Part shown: positions 13,721 through 21,398 of the stretch, in pieces
Position numbering within the stretch: the stretch's first letter is position 1
Layout: each line of letters begins with the position of its first letter
From: Colletes latitarsis
Taxonomy: Eukaryota; Arthropoda; Insecta; Hymenoptera; Colletidae
DNA: 64,000 bases
Reading direction: 5' to 3'
Assembly (NCBI RefSeq): GCF_051014445.1
Contig: NW_027488368.1
Span: 3,286,001 to 3,350,000, forward strand
The notes under the pieces: generated by a model
Told to the model about the DNA's origin: nothing
Seen by the model: only the letters and a program-made list of their open reading frames with translations
The model's database searches: none
Made by a program: the position numbers and the translations under genes

Positions 13721-13734
13721 AAGTTAGGTCTGGG
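13721..13734 (+). repeat. Left target-site duplication of element 1
   Basis: AAGTTAGGTCTGGG (14 bp) lies directly before element 1 and recurs at 17874-17887. It spans the telomere-like 11-mer TTAGGTCTGGG. The uninterrupted site is visible in paralogous monomers around 3130-3150, 8055-8080 and 11228-11250. Confidence 0.9.
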
Positions 13735-13736
13735 GC

Positions 13737-14150
13737 TCCGCCGCCCGTAAGGTGGCGGAATCCGGGAGGGTGTTGGTGGGGTGGGTTTCGGCGCGAGTGG
13801 AAATCCTCGCGCCGCGCCCGCTCCAGTGTCACCGCTGCCTCGAATTGGGGCACGTGAGGCAGTGGTGCACCTCGCCGGTGGACCGCAGCGGTCAGTGTTA
13901 CCGCTGCGGTGCCAAAGAGCACCGTGCGAGCCAGTGCTCGGCGGCCCCCCACTGCCCGCTGTGTGCGGACATGGGGAGGCCAGCCGATCACAGGGTGGGG
14001 AGCAAGAAGTGCTCCCCCCCCTCCCGGAAGGAGAGGAAGAGGCGGGCTGCACCGGCTCCGGTGCCGAGGGCGGAGGCATCGTCCTCCATGGAGGTGGACG
14101 GTGCTACGGGGACGGACGGCCGGGAGGAGGCTGGCGCGGCCATTAATTAA
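13737..14150 (+). pseudogene. ORF1 (Gag-like) C-terminal fragment with three CCHC knuckles
   Basis: This is the last 137 codons of ORF1, starting SAARKVAESGRV and ending at the TAA of the TAATG overlap. It has no start codon or promoter of its own; a GTG at 13752 is not a plausible eukaryotic start. The knuckles are intact: C-x2-C-x4-H-x4-C twice (CHRCLELGHVRQWC, CYRCGAKEHRASQC), then C-x2-C-x8-H-x6-C. It differs from element 2 by very few residues, for example Glu for Val in the RAxASSSMEV stretch. It is the direct result of 5' truncation and is presumably not translated as Gag. Confidence 0.9.
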
Positions 14151-17100
14151 TGCCGCCCCGCCTCCTCCTCCAGGCCAACCTCAACCACTGCCGCGCGGCA
14201 CAGGACTTGATGTCCCAAGTCCTCGCGGAGTGGGGGGTTGGCCTGGCGGTCGCCGCCGAGCCGTACCGCGTCCCTGATCACCCTCATTGGGTGGGCGACG
14301 CGGACGGCTTGGTGGCGACGGTATGGGGCGGGGGCGACGGGTCCCCACCGTTCTCCTTGTTGGAGCGCGGTCGGGGATTCGTCGCCGTGGACTGGGGGGG
14401 AGTCGCTGTGGTGGGGTGCTACATTTCGCCCCGTAGCGGTCACGCTGCGTTCGAGCTGTACTTGGCCGAGGTCGCGGCATGCGTGCAGCGCTACGCGGCC
14501 CGGCCGGTGCTGGTCCTGGGGGATTTTAATGCCAAGTCGGTGGCTTGGGGATCCCCCAGGACCTCCGTTCGCGGCGGGATCCTGGGCGATTGGGCGGCGG
14601 GGCTCGACCTCCGGGTATTGAACCGGGGGTCGGAGCACACATGCGTGCGGCGATATGGGGGGTCCATCGTGGATGTTGGATTCGCGACCCCCAACGCCGT
14701 GCGCATGGTGTCGGGTTGGCACGTGGTCGCGGGGGCAGAGACACTCTCCGATCACCGGTACATCCGGATGGAGGTCTCTGCCGCCGCGGGTGCATCCCGA
14801 CACGGCCGCCTGCGTGGCACCCCACCACGCCGCTGGGCGCTTCGGCGCCTGGACAAGGACGCCCTGATGGCAGCTGCCCTCGCTGCAACTTGGCCGCAGG
14901 GAGCGGCCGAGTTGCCGAGCATAGAGGAGGAGGTCGCCCGGCTCGGAGCATTGGTCGCGGGTATTTGCGACGCGGCGATGCCTCGGGTCGGGCGGGCTTC
15001 TCCTCGCCGGGCGGTGTACTGGTGGTCGGACGCGATCGCGGAGTTGCGAGTCGCGACTGTCCGCGCCCGACGCCAGTATACCCGCGCGCGCCGTCGTCAA
15101 CGTACAGGCGACGGAGTGGCGCGAGCGAGGGCAGCTGATGACCTGTATGGAGCATACCGCGTGGCGCGGGTTGCTCTGCAGGTCGCCATCAAACGGGCCA
15201 AGACCCAGGCATGGAAGGAGCTCCTCCAGACCCTTGATGACGATCCATGGGGGCGCCCATATAAGGTGGTGCTGAATAAGCTCCGCCCGTGGGCGCCCCC
15301 CGTCACCGAGGGTCTTGACCCCCGGCTGCTGGAGGACGTGGTCAATACACTCTTCCCAATTGGGGAGAGGGGACCGCGTCCTCCGGCGGCGGCGGCTGTC
15401 CCAGTGGAGTGGACGGCCGAGCTGGGGGTCACGCAGGAGGAGCTGGCAGCGGCCATCAGACGGCTCGGGGTTCGTAACACGGCCCCGGGTCCGGATGGTG
15501 TGCCCGGCCGGGTTTGGGTCTTGACCCAGGGCGTCCTTGGGGCCGACCTCAGGCGGTTGTTCGACCGCTGCCTGAGGGACGGGCGATTCCCCCCCAGTTG
15601 GAAGGTGGCGAGGATGGTCCTCCTCCGGAAGGAGGGTCGGCCCGCGGAGTCTCCCTCCGCATACCGGCCCATTTGTCTCCTCGACGAGGTGGGCAAGCTC
15701 TTCGAGCGTGTGATTGCTGCCCGCCTCGTCGAGCACCTGTCGCGGGGTGATCCCGGTCTGGCCGACTGCCAGTTCGGTTTCCGGGGGGGCCGATCGACTA
15801 TCGACGCGATAGGTCGTGTGAGGGCCCTCTCGGAGGCGGCCGTCTCCCGCGGAGGGGTGGCATTGGCAATATCGTTGGATATTGCCAATGCCTTTAACAC
15901 CCTCCCCTGGGAAGAGATAAGGAGGGGACTCGAATATCATCGAGTCCCCCCTTGTCTCAGGGCGGTCGTCGGGGATTATCTCCGCGGCAGGTGGATCGAG
16001 TATCCGGGCCGGGATGGTGATATGCGGAGGGAGGTGTACTGCGGTGTTCCGCAGGGGTCGGTCCTCGGGCCACTCCTGTGGAACATCGCGTACGACTCGG
16101 TGTTGCGGGCCGGCCTCCCCGACGGCGTCAGCACGGTGTGTTATGCGGATGACACACTGGTGCTGGCCGTCGGGGCGCACTGGGGGAGGGCCATGCGTCG
16201 CGCGGAGGAGGGGTCGCAACGCGTCGTCGACCGGATCAGGGGGATGGGGATGACGGTGGCGGTCCATAAGACCGAGGTGATTGCGTTTCATTCACCTCGG
16301 CAGGATCCGCCACCCCCTCTGATCCGGGTGGGTGGGGCTGACATCGAGGTGAAGCCCCAGATCAGGTATCTGGGGCTGATCCTCGATAGCCACTGGCGTT
16401 TCGAGGGGCATTTCCGCTGCCTGGTCCCCCGGTTGGAAAGGATGGTTGCGGCTCTGGGCCGGATCCTGCCCAACCTGGGGGGCCCGGCGGGCCGAGTTCG
16501 TCGCCTCTATGTGGCAATGGTCCAGTCGGTGGCCCTATACGGGGCCCCCGTCTGGGCGAACGACCTGGCTGCCTCCCGGCGCAGCATGACTATGCTGCGT
16601 CGGGTGCAGAGGCGCATGGCTCTCAGGGTCGTCCGCGGGTATCGGACCATGTCACATGAGGCGGCGACGGTTCTAGCGGGGATGCCGCCCATGGACCTGC
16701 TCGCGCGGTCGCACGCGGTGATGTACCGGCACCGCGTCGACCGTCGCGCGGGGGTGGGGGCGGTCCCGGGCGGGCAGGAACCTGCTTGGGGCGATTTGAA
16801 GCGCCAGGCCCGGCAGTCCGTGTTGCTCGCGTGGCAGGAGCGGCTGGCTCTGCCAACCGCGGGGCACCGGACTGTCGGGGCGGTTCGGCCACTCCTGAAG
16901 GAGTGGCTGGACAGAGGCCATGGCAGCCTCACCTACCGGATGGCACAGGTATTTTCCGGGCATGGCAGCTTCGGAAGATACCTGTGCCGGATAGGGAAGG
17001 AGCCGACGGCGCGTTGCTGCCACTGCGACGCTGAGCAGGACACGGCGGATCATACCCTGGAGGTATGCCCCGCGTGGGAGGGGGAGCGCCGTGTCCTGGT

Positions 17101-17332
17101 CGGCGTCGTCGGGCGGGATGTCTCGCTGCCGGGCGTGGTGCGCGCCATGCTCGGCAGCGAGGAGAAGTGGAGGGCCGTGGCCTCCTTCTGCGAGAACGTA
17201 ATGTTGCAGAAGGAGGCCGCGGGGAGGGAGCGCGAGCTTCAGCGGCGCGCTGAAGCTCGCGCTCGTGCGGTGGCCCGAGGTCGTCGCCCGGTCGCGAGGC
17301 GTCGCGGGCGGCCGCCTCGGCGTGGCGGATGA
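14150..17332 (+). CDS. ORF2 endonuclease / reverse transcriptase, element 1 (intact)
   Basis: A 1060-aa open frame, full length although the element is truncated upstream. The N-terminal apurinic-type endonuclease has QANLNHC (8-14), AEPYR with E37, LGDFNAKS (D125, N127), GSIVD (171-175) and SDHR (200-203). Reverse transcriptase has APGPDG (445-450), FGFRGG (542-547), LDIANAF with catalytic D577, GVPQGS (632-637) and YADD (665-668). A C-terminal C-x2-C-x8-H-x4-C finger spans 956-973, followed by a very basic tail. There is no RNase H domain, as usual for the R1 clade. The protein would nick target DNA and copy its own RNA from the nick. The ATG sits in TAATG, so without the upstream ORF1 and promoter this copy is probably silent. 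Confidence 0.92.
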   Translation: MPPRLLLQANLNHCRAAQDLMSQVLAEWGVGLAVAAEPYRVPDHPHWVGDADGLVATVWGGGDGSPPFSLLERGRGFVAVDWGGVAVVGCYISPRSGHAAFELYLAEVAACVQRYAARPVLVLGDFNAKSVAWGSPRTSVRGGILGDWAAGLDLRVLNRGSEHTCVRRYGGSIVDVGFATPNAVRMVSGWHVVAGAETLSDHRYIRMEVSAAAGASRHGRLRGTPPRRWALRRLDKDALMAAALAATWPQGAAELPSIEEEVARLGALVAGICDAAMPRVGRASPRRAVYWWSDAIAELRVATVRARRQYTRARRRQRTGDGVARARAADDLYGAYRVARVALQVAIKRAKTQAWKELLQTLDDDPWGRPYKVVLNKLRPWAPPVTEGLDPRLLEDVVNTLFPIGERGPRPPAAAAVPVEWTAELGVTQEELAAAIRRLGVRNTAPGPDGVPGRVWVLTQGVLGADLRRLFDRCLRDGRFPPSWKVARMVLLRKEGRPAESPSAYRPICLLDEVGKLFERVIAARLVEHLSRGDPGLADCQFGFRGGRSTIDAIGRVRALSEAAVSRGGVALAISLDIANAFNTLPWEEIRRGLEYHRVPPCLRAVVGDYLRGRWIEYPGRDGDMRREVYCGVPQGSVLGPLLWNIAYDSVLRAGLPDGVSTVCYADDTLVLAVGAHWGRAMRRAEEGSQRVVDRIRGMGMTVAVHKTEVIAFHSPRQDPPPPLIRVGGADIEVKPQIRYLGLILDSHWRFEGHFRCLVPRLERMVAALGRILPNLGGPAGRVRRLYVAMVQSVALYGAPVWANDLAASRRSMTMLRRVQRRMALRVVRGYRTMSHEAATVLAGMPPMDLLARSHAVMYRHRVDRRAGVGAVPGGQEPAWGDLKRQARQSVLLAWQERLALPTAGHRTVGAVRPLLKEWLDRGHGSLTYRMAQVFSGHGSFGRYLCRIGKEPTARCCHCDAEQDTADHTLEVCPAWEGERRVLVGVVGRDVSLPGVVRAMLGSEEKWRAVASFCENVMLQKEAAGRERELQRRAEARARAVARGRRPVARRRGRPPRRGG
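15859..15892 (+). other. Perfect 15-bp hairpin over RT motif A (element 1)
   Basis: GGCATTGGCAATATC, a 4-nt loop (GTTG), then its exact reverse complement GATATTGCCAATGCC. The 3' arm encodes D577-I-A-N-A, the reverse-transcriptase motif A with its catalytic aspartate. A second hairpin follows at 15924-15949 (GGGGACTCGA, loop ATATCA, TCGAGTCCCC). Confidence 0.9.
17228..17264 (+). other. Perfect 17-bp hairpin near the 3' end of ORF2 (element 1)
   Basis: GAGCGCGAGCTTCAGCG, loop GCG, CGCTGAAGCTCGCGCTC, inside the codons for the basic C-terminal tail. A 13-bp hairpin (GGCCTCCTTCTGC / GCAGAAGGAGGCC, 14-nt loop) lies just upstream at 17179-17218. Confidence 0.9.
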
Positions 17333-17848
17333 CCTAGGCTGGGAGGGGGGTCCTGAGGGGACCCTCCTCCCGCCAGGCGGCGCCGGGTCGGACCGGTTGG
17401 GGGTAGGAGTGTCTCCCCCTACCGGTCCGACGCAAGGGGAGGCACCCTCGGCGGTCTGGTGCGGCCATGAACGCCCGGCCGCCGAGGGGTGGAAACGGGG
17501 TCGCGGGCGGTTGCGAGTTGGGGCTCGCAGCCGCCAATAAACGCGGCCCCGGGACGGATAGCGGCGGGATGGAGTGGCCCCGTCCCGCCGCTATGAGGCA
17601 GTGTGTCTACTGGGGGGACCGATTGTCCCCCCGGGGGATGGGCGCGAAAGCGCGGGCACGGGGAGGATACCGGAAGAATGCTTCGAGCGATTCCCGGTAT
17701 CCTCCCAAAGCGTGCCGAAGGGTCACCGTGGGGTTTTTAGTGGGTAGGTCCCGCGCCTGTCGTTGTACGGGCGCGGGGAATCCCACACACCCCTCCCACC
17801 TCTCCCCAAGGAGGTGGGAGGGAGTCTTTCGAAGATTTTCCCCACGAC
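17333..17848 (+). other. 3' UTR of element 1, chain of hairpins
   Basis: 516 bp of non-coding sequence, near-identical to element 2, holding the same consecutive hairpins (element 2 coordinates minus 7246). An AATAAA at 17536-17541 is private to this copy, since elements 2 and 3 read ACTAAA, and it lies about 310 nt before the tail, so it is not a plausible polyadenylation signal for the shared 3' end. The end ATTTTCCCCACGAC joins the A tail directly. Confidence 0.85.
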
Positions 17849-17875
17849 AAAAAAAAAAAAAAAAAAAAAAAAAAA
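17849..17875 (+). other. Poly-A tail of element 1 (27 A)
   Basis: 27 consecutive A after CCCCACGAC. The last two may belong to the target-site duplication (AAGTTAGG). It marks the primer junction of target-primed reverse transcription. Confidence 0.93.
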
Positions 17876-17887
17876 GTTAGGTCTGGG
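17874..17887 (+). repeat. Right target-site duplication of element 1
   Basis: AAGTTAGGTCTGGG, identical to 13721-13734. The satellite resumes with ATATGTCTGGGATTTG, as in the empty-site monomer near 3137. Confidence 0.9.
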
Positions 17888-19134
17888 ATATGTCTGGGAT
17901 TTGCCCTCATCAGGCTCATACTTTCGCGTTTTTCACATACTTGTTGAACAGATCCTGGGTTTTTTCTGGTTTGGATCACGTAGTAGTGTGGCACCACGCT
18001 GAAACAGTCCATTAAACCTGGTTTGGATCAATATTTTAGAGAATAATTCATGTTAGGTCTAGGTTAGGTCTGCGATTTGCTCTCATCAGGCACATTCTTT
18101 CGCATATTTCTCAAACTTGATGGCTAGATCCTGGGCTTTTTCTGGATTGCATCACGTAGTAATGTGGTACCACACTGAAACTTTCAATTAAACCAGGTCT
18201 TGATAAAAATTTTAGAGGCTAACGCATGTTAGGTCTGGGTTAGGTCTAGGATGTGCCCTCATCAGGCTTATACTTTTGCATATTTCTCATACTTCATGGC
18301 TAGATCCTGGGCTTTTCCTGGATTGCATCACGTAGTAAAGTGGTACCACACTGAAACATTCAATGAAACCTGGTCTGGATAAATATTTTAGCGGTTAACG
18401 CATCTTAGGTCTGGATTAGGTCTACGATTTGCCCTCATCAGGCTCGCAGTTTAGCGTCTTTCACATACTTGTTGAACAGATCCTGGGTTTTTTCTCGTTT
18501 GGATCACGTAGTAATGTGGGACCACACTGAAACTGTCAATTAAACCTGGTTTCGATCAATATATTACAGAATAATTCATGTTAGGTCTAGGTTAGGTCTG
18601 GGATTTGCACTCATCTGGCTCATTCTTTCGCATGTTTCTCATACTTCATGGCTAGATCCTGGGCTGTTTCTGGATTGGATCACGTAGTAAAGTGGTACCA
18701 CACTGAAACATTCAATGAAACCTGGTCTGGATAAATATTTTAGAGGATACCGCATCTTAGGTCTCGGTTAGGTCTAAGATTTGCCCTCATCAGGCTCACA
18801 GTTTAGCGTTTTTCACATACTTGTTGGACAGATCCTCGGTTTTTTCTGGTTTGGATCACGATGTAGTGTGGTACCACATTGAAACAGTCCATTAAACCTG
18901 GTTTCGCTCAATATTTTAGAGGATAACGCATGTTAGGTCTAGGTTAGGTCTGGGATTTGCTCTCATCAGGCTCATTCTTTCGCATATTTCTCATACTTGA
19001 TGGCTAGATCCTGGGCTTTTTCTGGATTGCATCACGTAGTAATGTAGTACCACACTGAAACAGTCAATGAAACCTGGTTTCCATCAATATTTTAGAGGAC
19101 AACGCAAGTTAGGTCTAGGTAAGGCCTGAGATTT
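17876..19134. repeat. 176-bp satellite array, block 2 (about 7 monomers)
   Basis: About seven monomers between elements 1 and 2, in phase with block 1. The part 18037-18530 closely matches 9107-9600, including the rare TCTGCGATTTGC and CAGGCACATTC spellings. Otherwise it has the same landmarks as block 1 and no gene. Confidence 0.95.
19121..19134 (+). repeat. Left target-site duplication of element 2
   Basis: AAGGCCTGAGATTT (14 bp), repeated at 25120-25133. It is the degenerate second 11-mer of a monomer (TAAGGCCTGAG) plus ATTT. The intact site is seen at about 1740-1754 and in similar monomers. Confidence 0.9.
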
Positions 19135-19518
19135 CCCCTCAGGGGCTGCCAGCCCTTCAGCTGCAGTACGGGCTTAACGAACCCGGGGTACCCGAGTCAT
19201 ACACACACCGTAAGCCTCCTGTTGGTCGTCACAACGACCCATTCACGATTCCCTATTGGTTTTGTGAATGGTACGTGACGGCAGGAGGATCGGGGGTCTT
19301 GGCTTAACCGCCTGGGCCACGAGTATGGCGACTCTATAAAATCGCCCTCCAATCCTAAGCTATGGTGCGCGGCGATGGGATGCATGGTTGGGGGAGAAGG
19401 CCCAATCCCAAGCGACCACCTCCGGGGAACCTGCCGAACCCCCGGAGTATTAGGCTTACCCGGGTAAGGCGGCTCTGCCCGGGTGGACCTTTATTTCCGA
19501 CCATCTCGTGGGACTATT
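19135..19518 (+). promoter_or_regulatory. 5' leader / presumed internal promoter of element 2
   Basis: 384 bp before the ORF1 ATG. It opens with a CCCC-TCA-GGGG foldback at the very end. Further inverted repeats are CCATTCAC/GTGAATGG, the palindrome TTACCCGGGTAA, and CTCCGGGG/CCCCCGGAG. TATAAAA at 19335-19341 lies inside GGCGA...TCGCC. Full-length non-LTR elements need a promoter in this region because transcription must start at base 1; no experimentally known box is recognised. Compared with element 3 it has only a few substitutions and one 1-bp indel (GTATTAGG against GTATATAGG). Confidence 0.6.
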
Positions 19519-21396
19519 ATGGACACAGAAAATAAAATGGGGATGGGGCGGGTTTTGTCGGTTGGGGAGGACGGAGACGGGGTTGGGGTTAGGGTGGCGG
19601 CGCTCGCGCCCCACTCAGCGCCAGGTCCGGCTTCGTGGAGGGTGGAGGAGGACGACGAGACGGCGTCGGTCTCGTCCTTCTCCTCCAGCACGAGCCACAT
19701 AGGCTCTAAGAGGAAGAGGACGGGGCAGGCCGTCGTCGAGGTGGGCGGGGCGATGAGCCCGTCGGTGAGGCTGAGTTGCCTCAGGGACGAGGTGACCGAG
19801 GAGATATCGGAGAGGATCTCCTCGTCCCTGAGGCGGGTGGAGAAAGTCGCCGCTGCCTGCGCCTTTAAGGGGCAGAAAAGCGGTGGCGCGGAGGCCCTGA
19901 AGGCCGCGGCGGAGGAAATGAGGGAGGCGGCGCGGGAGCTCAGAGGGCGGAACGCCCGCCTGCAGCTCCTGTTGGAGGAGGAGCGACAGGGGAGGAGGAG
20001 GGCAGAGGCGCTGTGGAACAGCGCGGCCCTCCCTCCCATCCTCCCTCCTCCTCCACCGCCGCGTCCCTCGGCGGAGGTAAATAAGCGGAGTGCGGCGGCA
20101 GTGGTGCGGGGCACCGCGGGCCCCTCCACCCGCACTCCGCCCGTGAAGAAGTCCCCGTCCTCCTCAGAAGACGATCTTCTGAGGAGGATTGGGGACATGA
20201 TTGATGGCAAGCTGGCCGCCTTCCGGGAGGAGCTCCTCACCGGAAGAGCGGTCAGCAGGAAGGCGGTGCCTCCCCGACCTGTTCCGGTACAGTCGGGGAA
20301 GGCAAAGAAGGGCGGAGTGAAGGCTCCGCCCAGCGTTACGGCACCAGGGCCCCGGGTCGCGACCCCCAAGGGGGGTGGTGTACCCGTGGCCGCGGTGGTC
20401 GCGTCCTCCACAGCACCCTCCCAAGGGGGGGTGGCGTGGAGTGAGGTGGTGGGGCGGAAGGCGAAGCGGGCGGCGAGGAAGGCCTCGCAACCGCAGCCTC
20501 CGCCTCCGCCGCCGCCGGCCAAGGTAAAGGCCGCGAAGGTCGGGAAGGCACGACCAGGTCGTCCCCCAAAAACGGCAGCGGTGACGCTGACCGTTGCGCA
20601 GGGGGGCGACCTGACCCTCGCGGAGGCGATGCGGCTTGCCAGGGAGAATATCTCCCTGGAAGAGCTGGGCATCGCCTCCGTGAGGGCGAAGAGGGCCGTG
20701 ACCGGGGGTCTCTTGCTGGAGATCCCCGGTGCAGAAGGCGGCGCGAAGGCGGATCGTCTCGCCCAGAGGCTCCGGGAGCAGCTGGGCGAGCGAGGTGTCC
20801 GGGTCGCCCGGCCCACGAAGCGCACGGAGATGCGCGTTTGTGGCCTGGACGACTCGGTCAGCGCACAGGATGTGTCCCGTGCCCTTGCGAGGGCGGGGGA
20901 CTGTCCTGTGGAGGACCTAAGGATCGGAGAGATCCGCAGGTCGCCCTCCGGCCTCGGGTCGGTGTGGGCCCGGTGCATCCTCTCCGCCGCCCGTAAGGTG
21001 GCGGAATCCGGGAGGGTGTTGGTGGGGTGGGTTTCGGCGCGAGTGGAAATCCTCGCGCCGCGCCCGCTCCAGTGTCACCGCTGCCTCGAATTGGGGCACG
21101 TGAGGCAGTGGTGCACCTCGCCGGTGGACCGCAGCGGTCAGTGTTATCGCTGCGGTGCCAAAGAGCACCGTGCGAGCCAGTGCTCGGCGGCCCCCCACTG
21201 CCCGCTGTGTGCGGACATGGGGAGGCCAGCCGATCACAGGGTGGGGAGCAAGAAGTGCTCCCCCCCCTCCCGGAAGGAGAGGAAGAGGCGGGCTGCACCG
21301 GCTCCGGTGCCGAGGGCGGTGGCATCGTCCTCCATGGAGGTGGACGGTGCTACGGGGACGGACGGCCGGGAGGAGGCTGGCGCGGCCATTAATTAA
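19519..21396 (+). CDS. ORF1 Gag-like nucleic-acid-binding protein, element 2
   Basis: 625 aa. The open frame extends upstream to a GTG at 19483, but the ATG at 19519 is the start: it has A at -3 and G at +4, and it aligns with the ORF1 start of element 3. In order: an acidic N-terminus; basic GSKRKRTGQ (62-70), a possible nuclear signal; a charged alpha-helical coiled-coil region (about 88-165); a proline run (about 171-182); an Ala/Pro/Lys-rich linker; a conserved Gag region from about 365 (LTLAEAMRLAREN...); and three zinc knuckles at 519-532, 542-555 and 561-580. The protein should coat element RNA and, in telomere-targeting relatives, helps locate the target. The C-terminus SSSMEVDGATGTD is acidic. 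Confidence 0.9.
   Translation: MDTENKMGMGRVLSVGEDGDGVGVRVAALAPHSAPGPASWRVEEDDETASVSSFSSSTSHIGSKRKRTGQAVVEVGGAMSPSVRLSCLRDEVTEEISERISSSLRRVEKVAAACAFKGQKSGGAEALKAAAEEMREAARELRGRNARLQLLLEEERQGRRRAEALWNSAALPPILPPPPPPRPSAEVNKRSAAAVVRGTAGPSTRTPPVKKSPSSSEDDLLRRIGDMIDGKLAAFREELLTGRAVSRKAVPPRPVPVQSGKAKKGGVKAPPSVTAPGPRVATPKGGGVPVAAVVASSTAPSQGGVAWSEVVGRKAKRAARKASQPQPPPPPPPAKVKAAKVGKARPGRPPKTAAVTLTVAQGGDLTLAEAMRLARENISLEELGIASVRAKRAVTGGLLLEIPGAEGGAKADRLAQRLREQLGERGVRVARPTKRTEMRVCGLDDSVSAQDVSRALARAGDCPVEDLRIGEIRRSPSGLGSVWARCILSAARKVAESGRVLVGWVSARVEILAPRPLQCHRCLELGHVRQWCTSPVDRSGQCYRCGAKEHRASQCSAAPHCPLCADMGRPADHRVGSKKCSPPSRKERKRRAAPAPVPRAVASSSMEVDGATGTDGREEAGAAIN
20158..20188 (+). other. Perfect 14-bp hairpin in ORF1 (element 2)
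   Basis: TCCTCCTCAGAAGA, loop CGA, TCTTCTGAGGAGGA, in codons 214-224 (SSSEDDLLRRI). Element 3 keeps it at 32733-32763 with one mismatch. Confidence 0.88.
20639..20659 (+). other. 9-bp hairpin in ORF1 (element 2)
   Basis: CCAGGGAGA, loop ATA, TCTCCCTGG, in the conserved Gag region (LARENISLEE). The same sequence is present in element 3. Confidence 0.8.
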
Positions 21397-21398
21397 TG
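21394..21398 (+). other. TAATG stop-start junction between ORF1 and ORF2
   Basis: The ORF1 stop TAA (21394-21396) shares its last A with the ORF2 ATG (21396-21398), within the palindrome TTAATTAA. The ORF2 start context is poor (T at -3), so termination-reinitiation coupling is the likely way ORF2 is made. UAAUG coupling is established for Bombyx SART1. The same junction is at 14148-14152 and, on the minus strand, at 31523-31527. Confidence 0.88.

Larger units (their letters stand above)
1..13734. repeat. 176-bp satellite array, block 1 (about 78 monomers)
   Basis: Head-to-tail monomers of about 176 bp fill this block; successive GATCC landmarks at 42, 218 and 394 are exactly 176 bp apart. 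Shared landmarks are TCAGRCTCAT, TTCGCAT, CATACTTGTTGAAC, GATCCTGGG, TCACGTAGTAATGTGG, CACTGAAACAGTC, TTAAACCTGG, CAATATTTTAGAG and a pair of TTAGGTCTRGG-like 11-mers. At least four monomer variants alternate: GTGGGACCACAC with GAATAATTCATG; GATTGCATCACG with GACAACGCAAG; TTCATGGCTAGATCC with GTAAAGTGG; and CACAGTTTAGCG with GAAGTAGTGTGG. I see no gene here. The recurring minus-strand 63-codon ORFs are satellite sequence longer than one monomer, and 176 is not a multiple of 3. No known satellite family is recognised. Confidence 0.97.
13735..17875 (+). mobile_element. Element 1: 5'-truncated R1-clade non-LTR retrotransposon
   Basis: A GC-rich insert in AT-rich satellite. Its 5' end, at 13736, corresponds to base 20982 of element 2, so it lost the leader and the first 488 codons of ORF1. 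It keeps the three ORF1 zinc knuckles, all of ORF2, the 3' UTR and a 27-nt A tail, and is bounded by a 14-bp target-site duplication. Coordinates equal element 2 minus 7246 throughout, with no indel. The single G at 13735 matches neither the target nor the element copy and may be a non-templated base. 5' truncation is typical of target-primed reverse transcription that stops early. Confidence 0.95.

Noticed and set aside
1..13734. CRISPR array
   Set aside because: The 176-bp units are wholly repetitive with no unique spacers, and the flanking genes are eukaryotic retrotransposon ORFs.
17536..17541. AATAAA as the element's polyadenylation signal
   Set aside because: Present only in element 1, absent from elements 2 and 3, and about 310 nt from the tail.
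19135..19220. Self-cleaving (HDV-like) ribozyme at the 5' end of the element
   Set aside because: The CCCC-TCA-GGGG end and nearby inverted repeats are suggestive, but I could not fit the required double-pseudoknot or catalytic C to the sequence by eye.
19483..19518. Upstream GTG as the start of ORF1 in element 2
   Set aside because: GTG is not a normal eukaryotic start, and element 3 starts at the ATG aligned with 19519, which has a good context.
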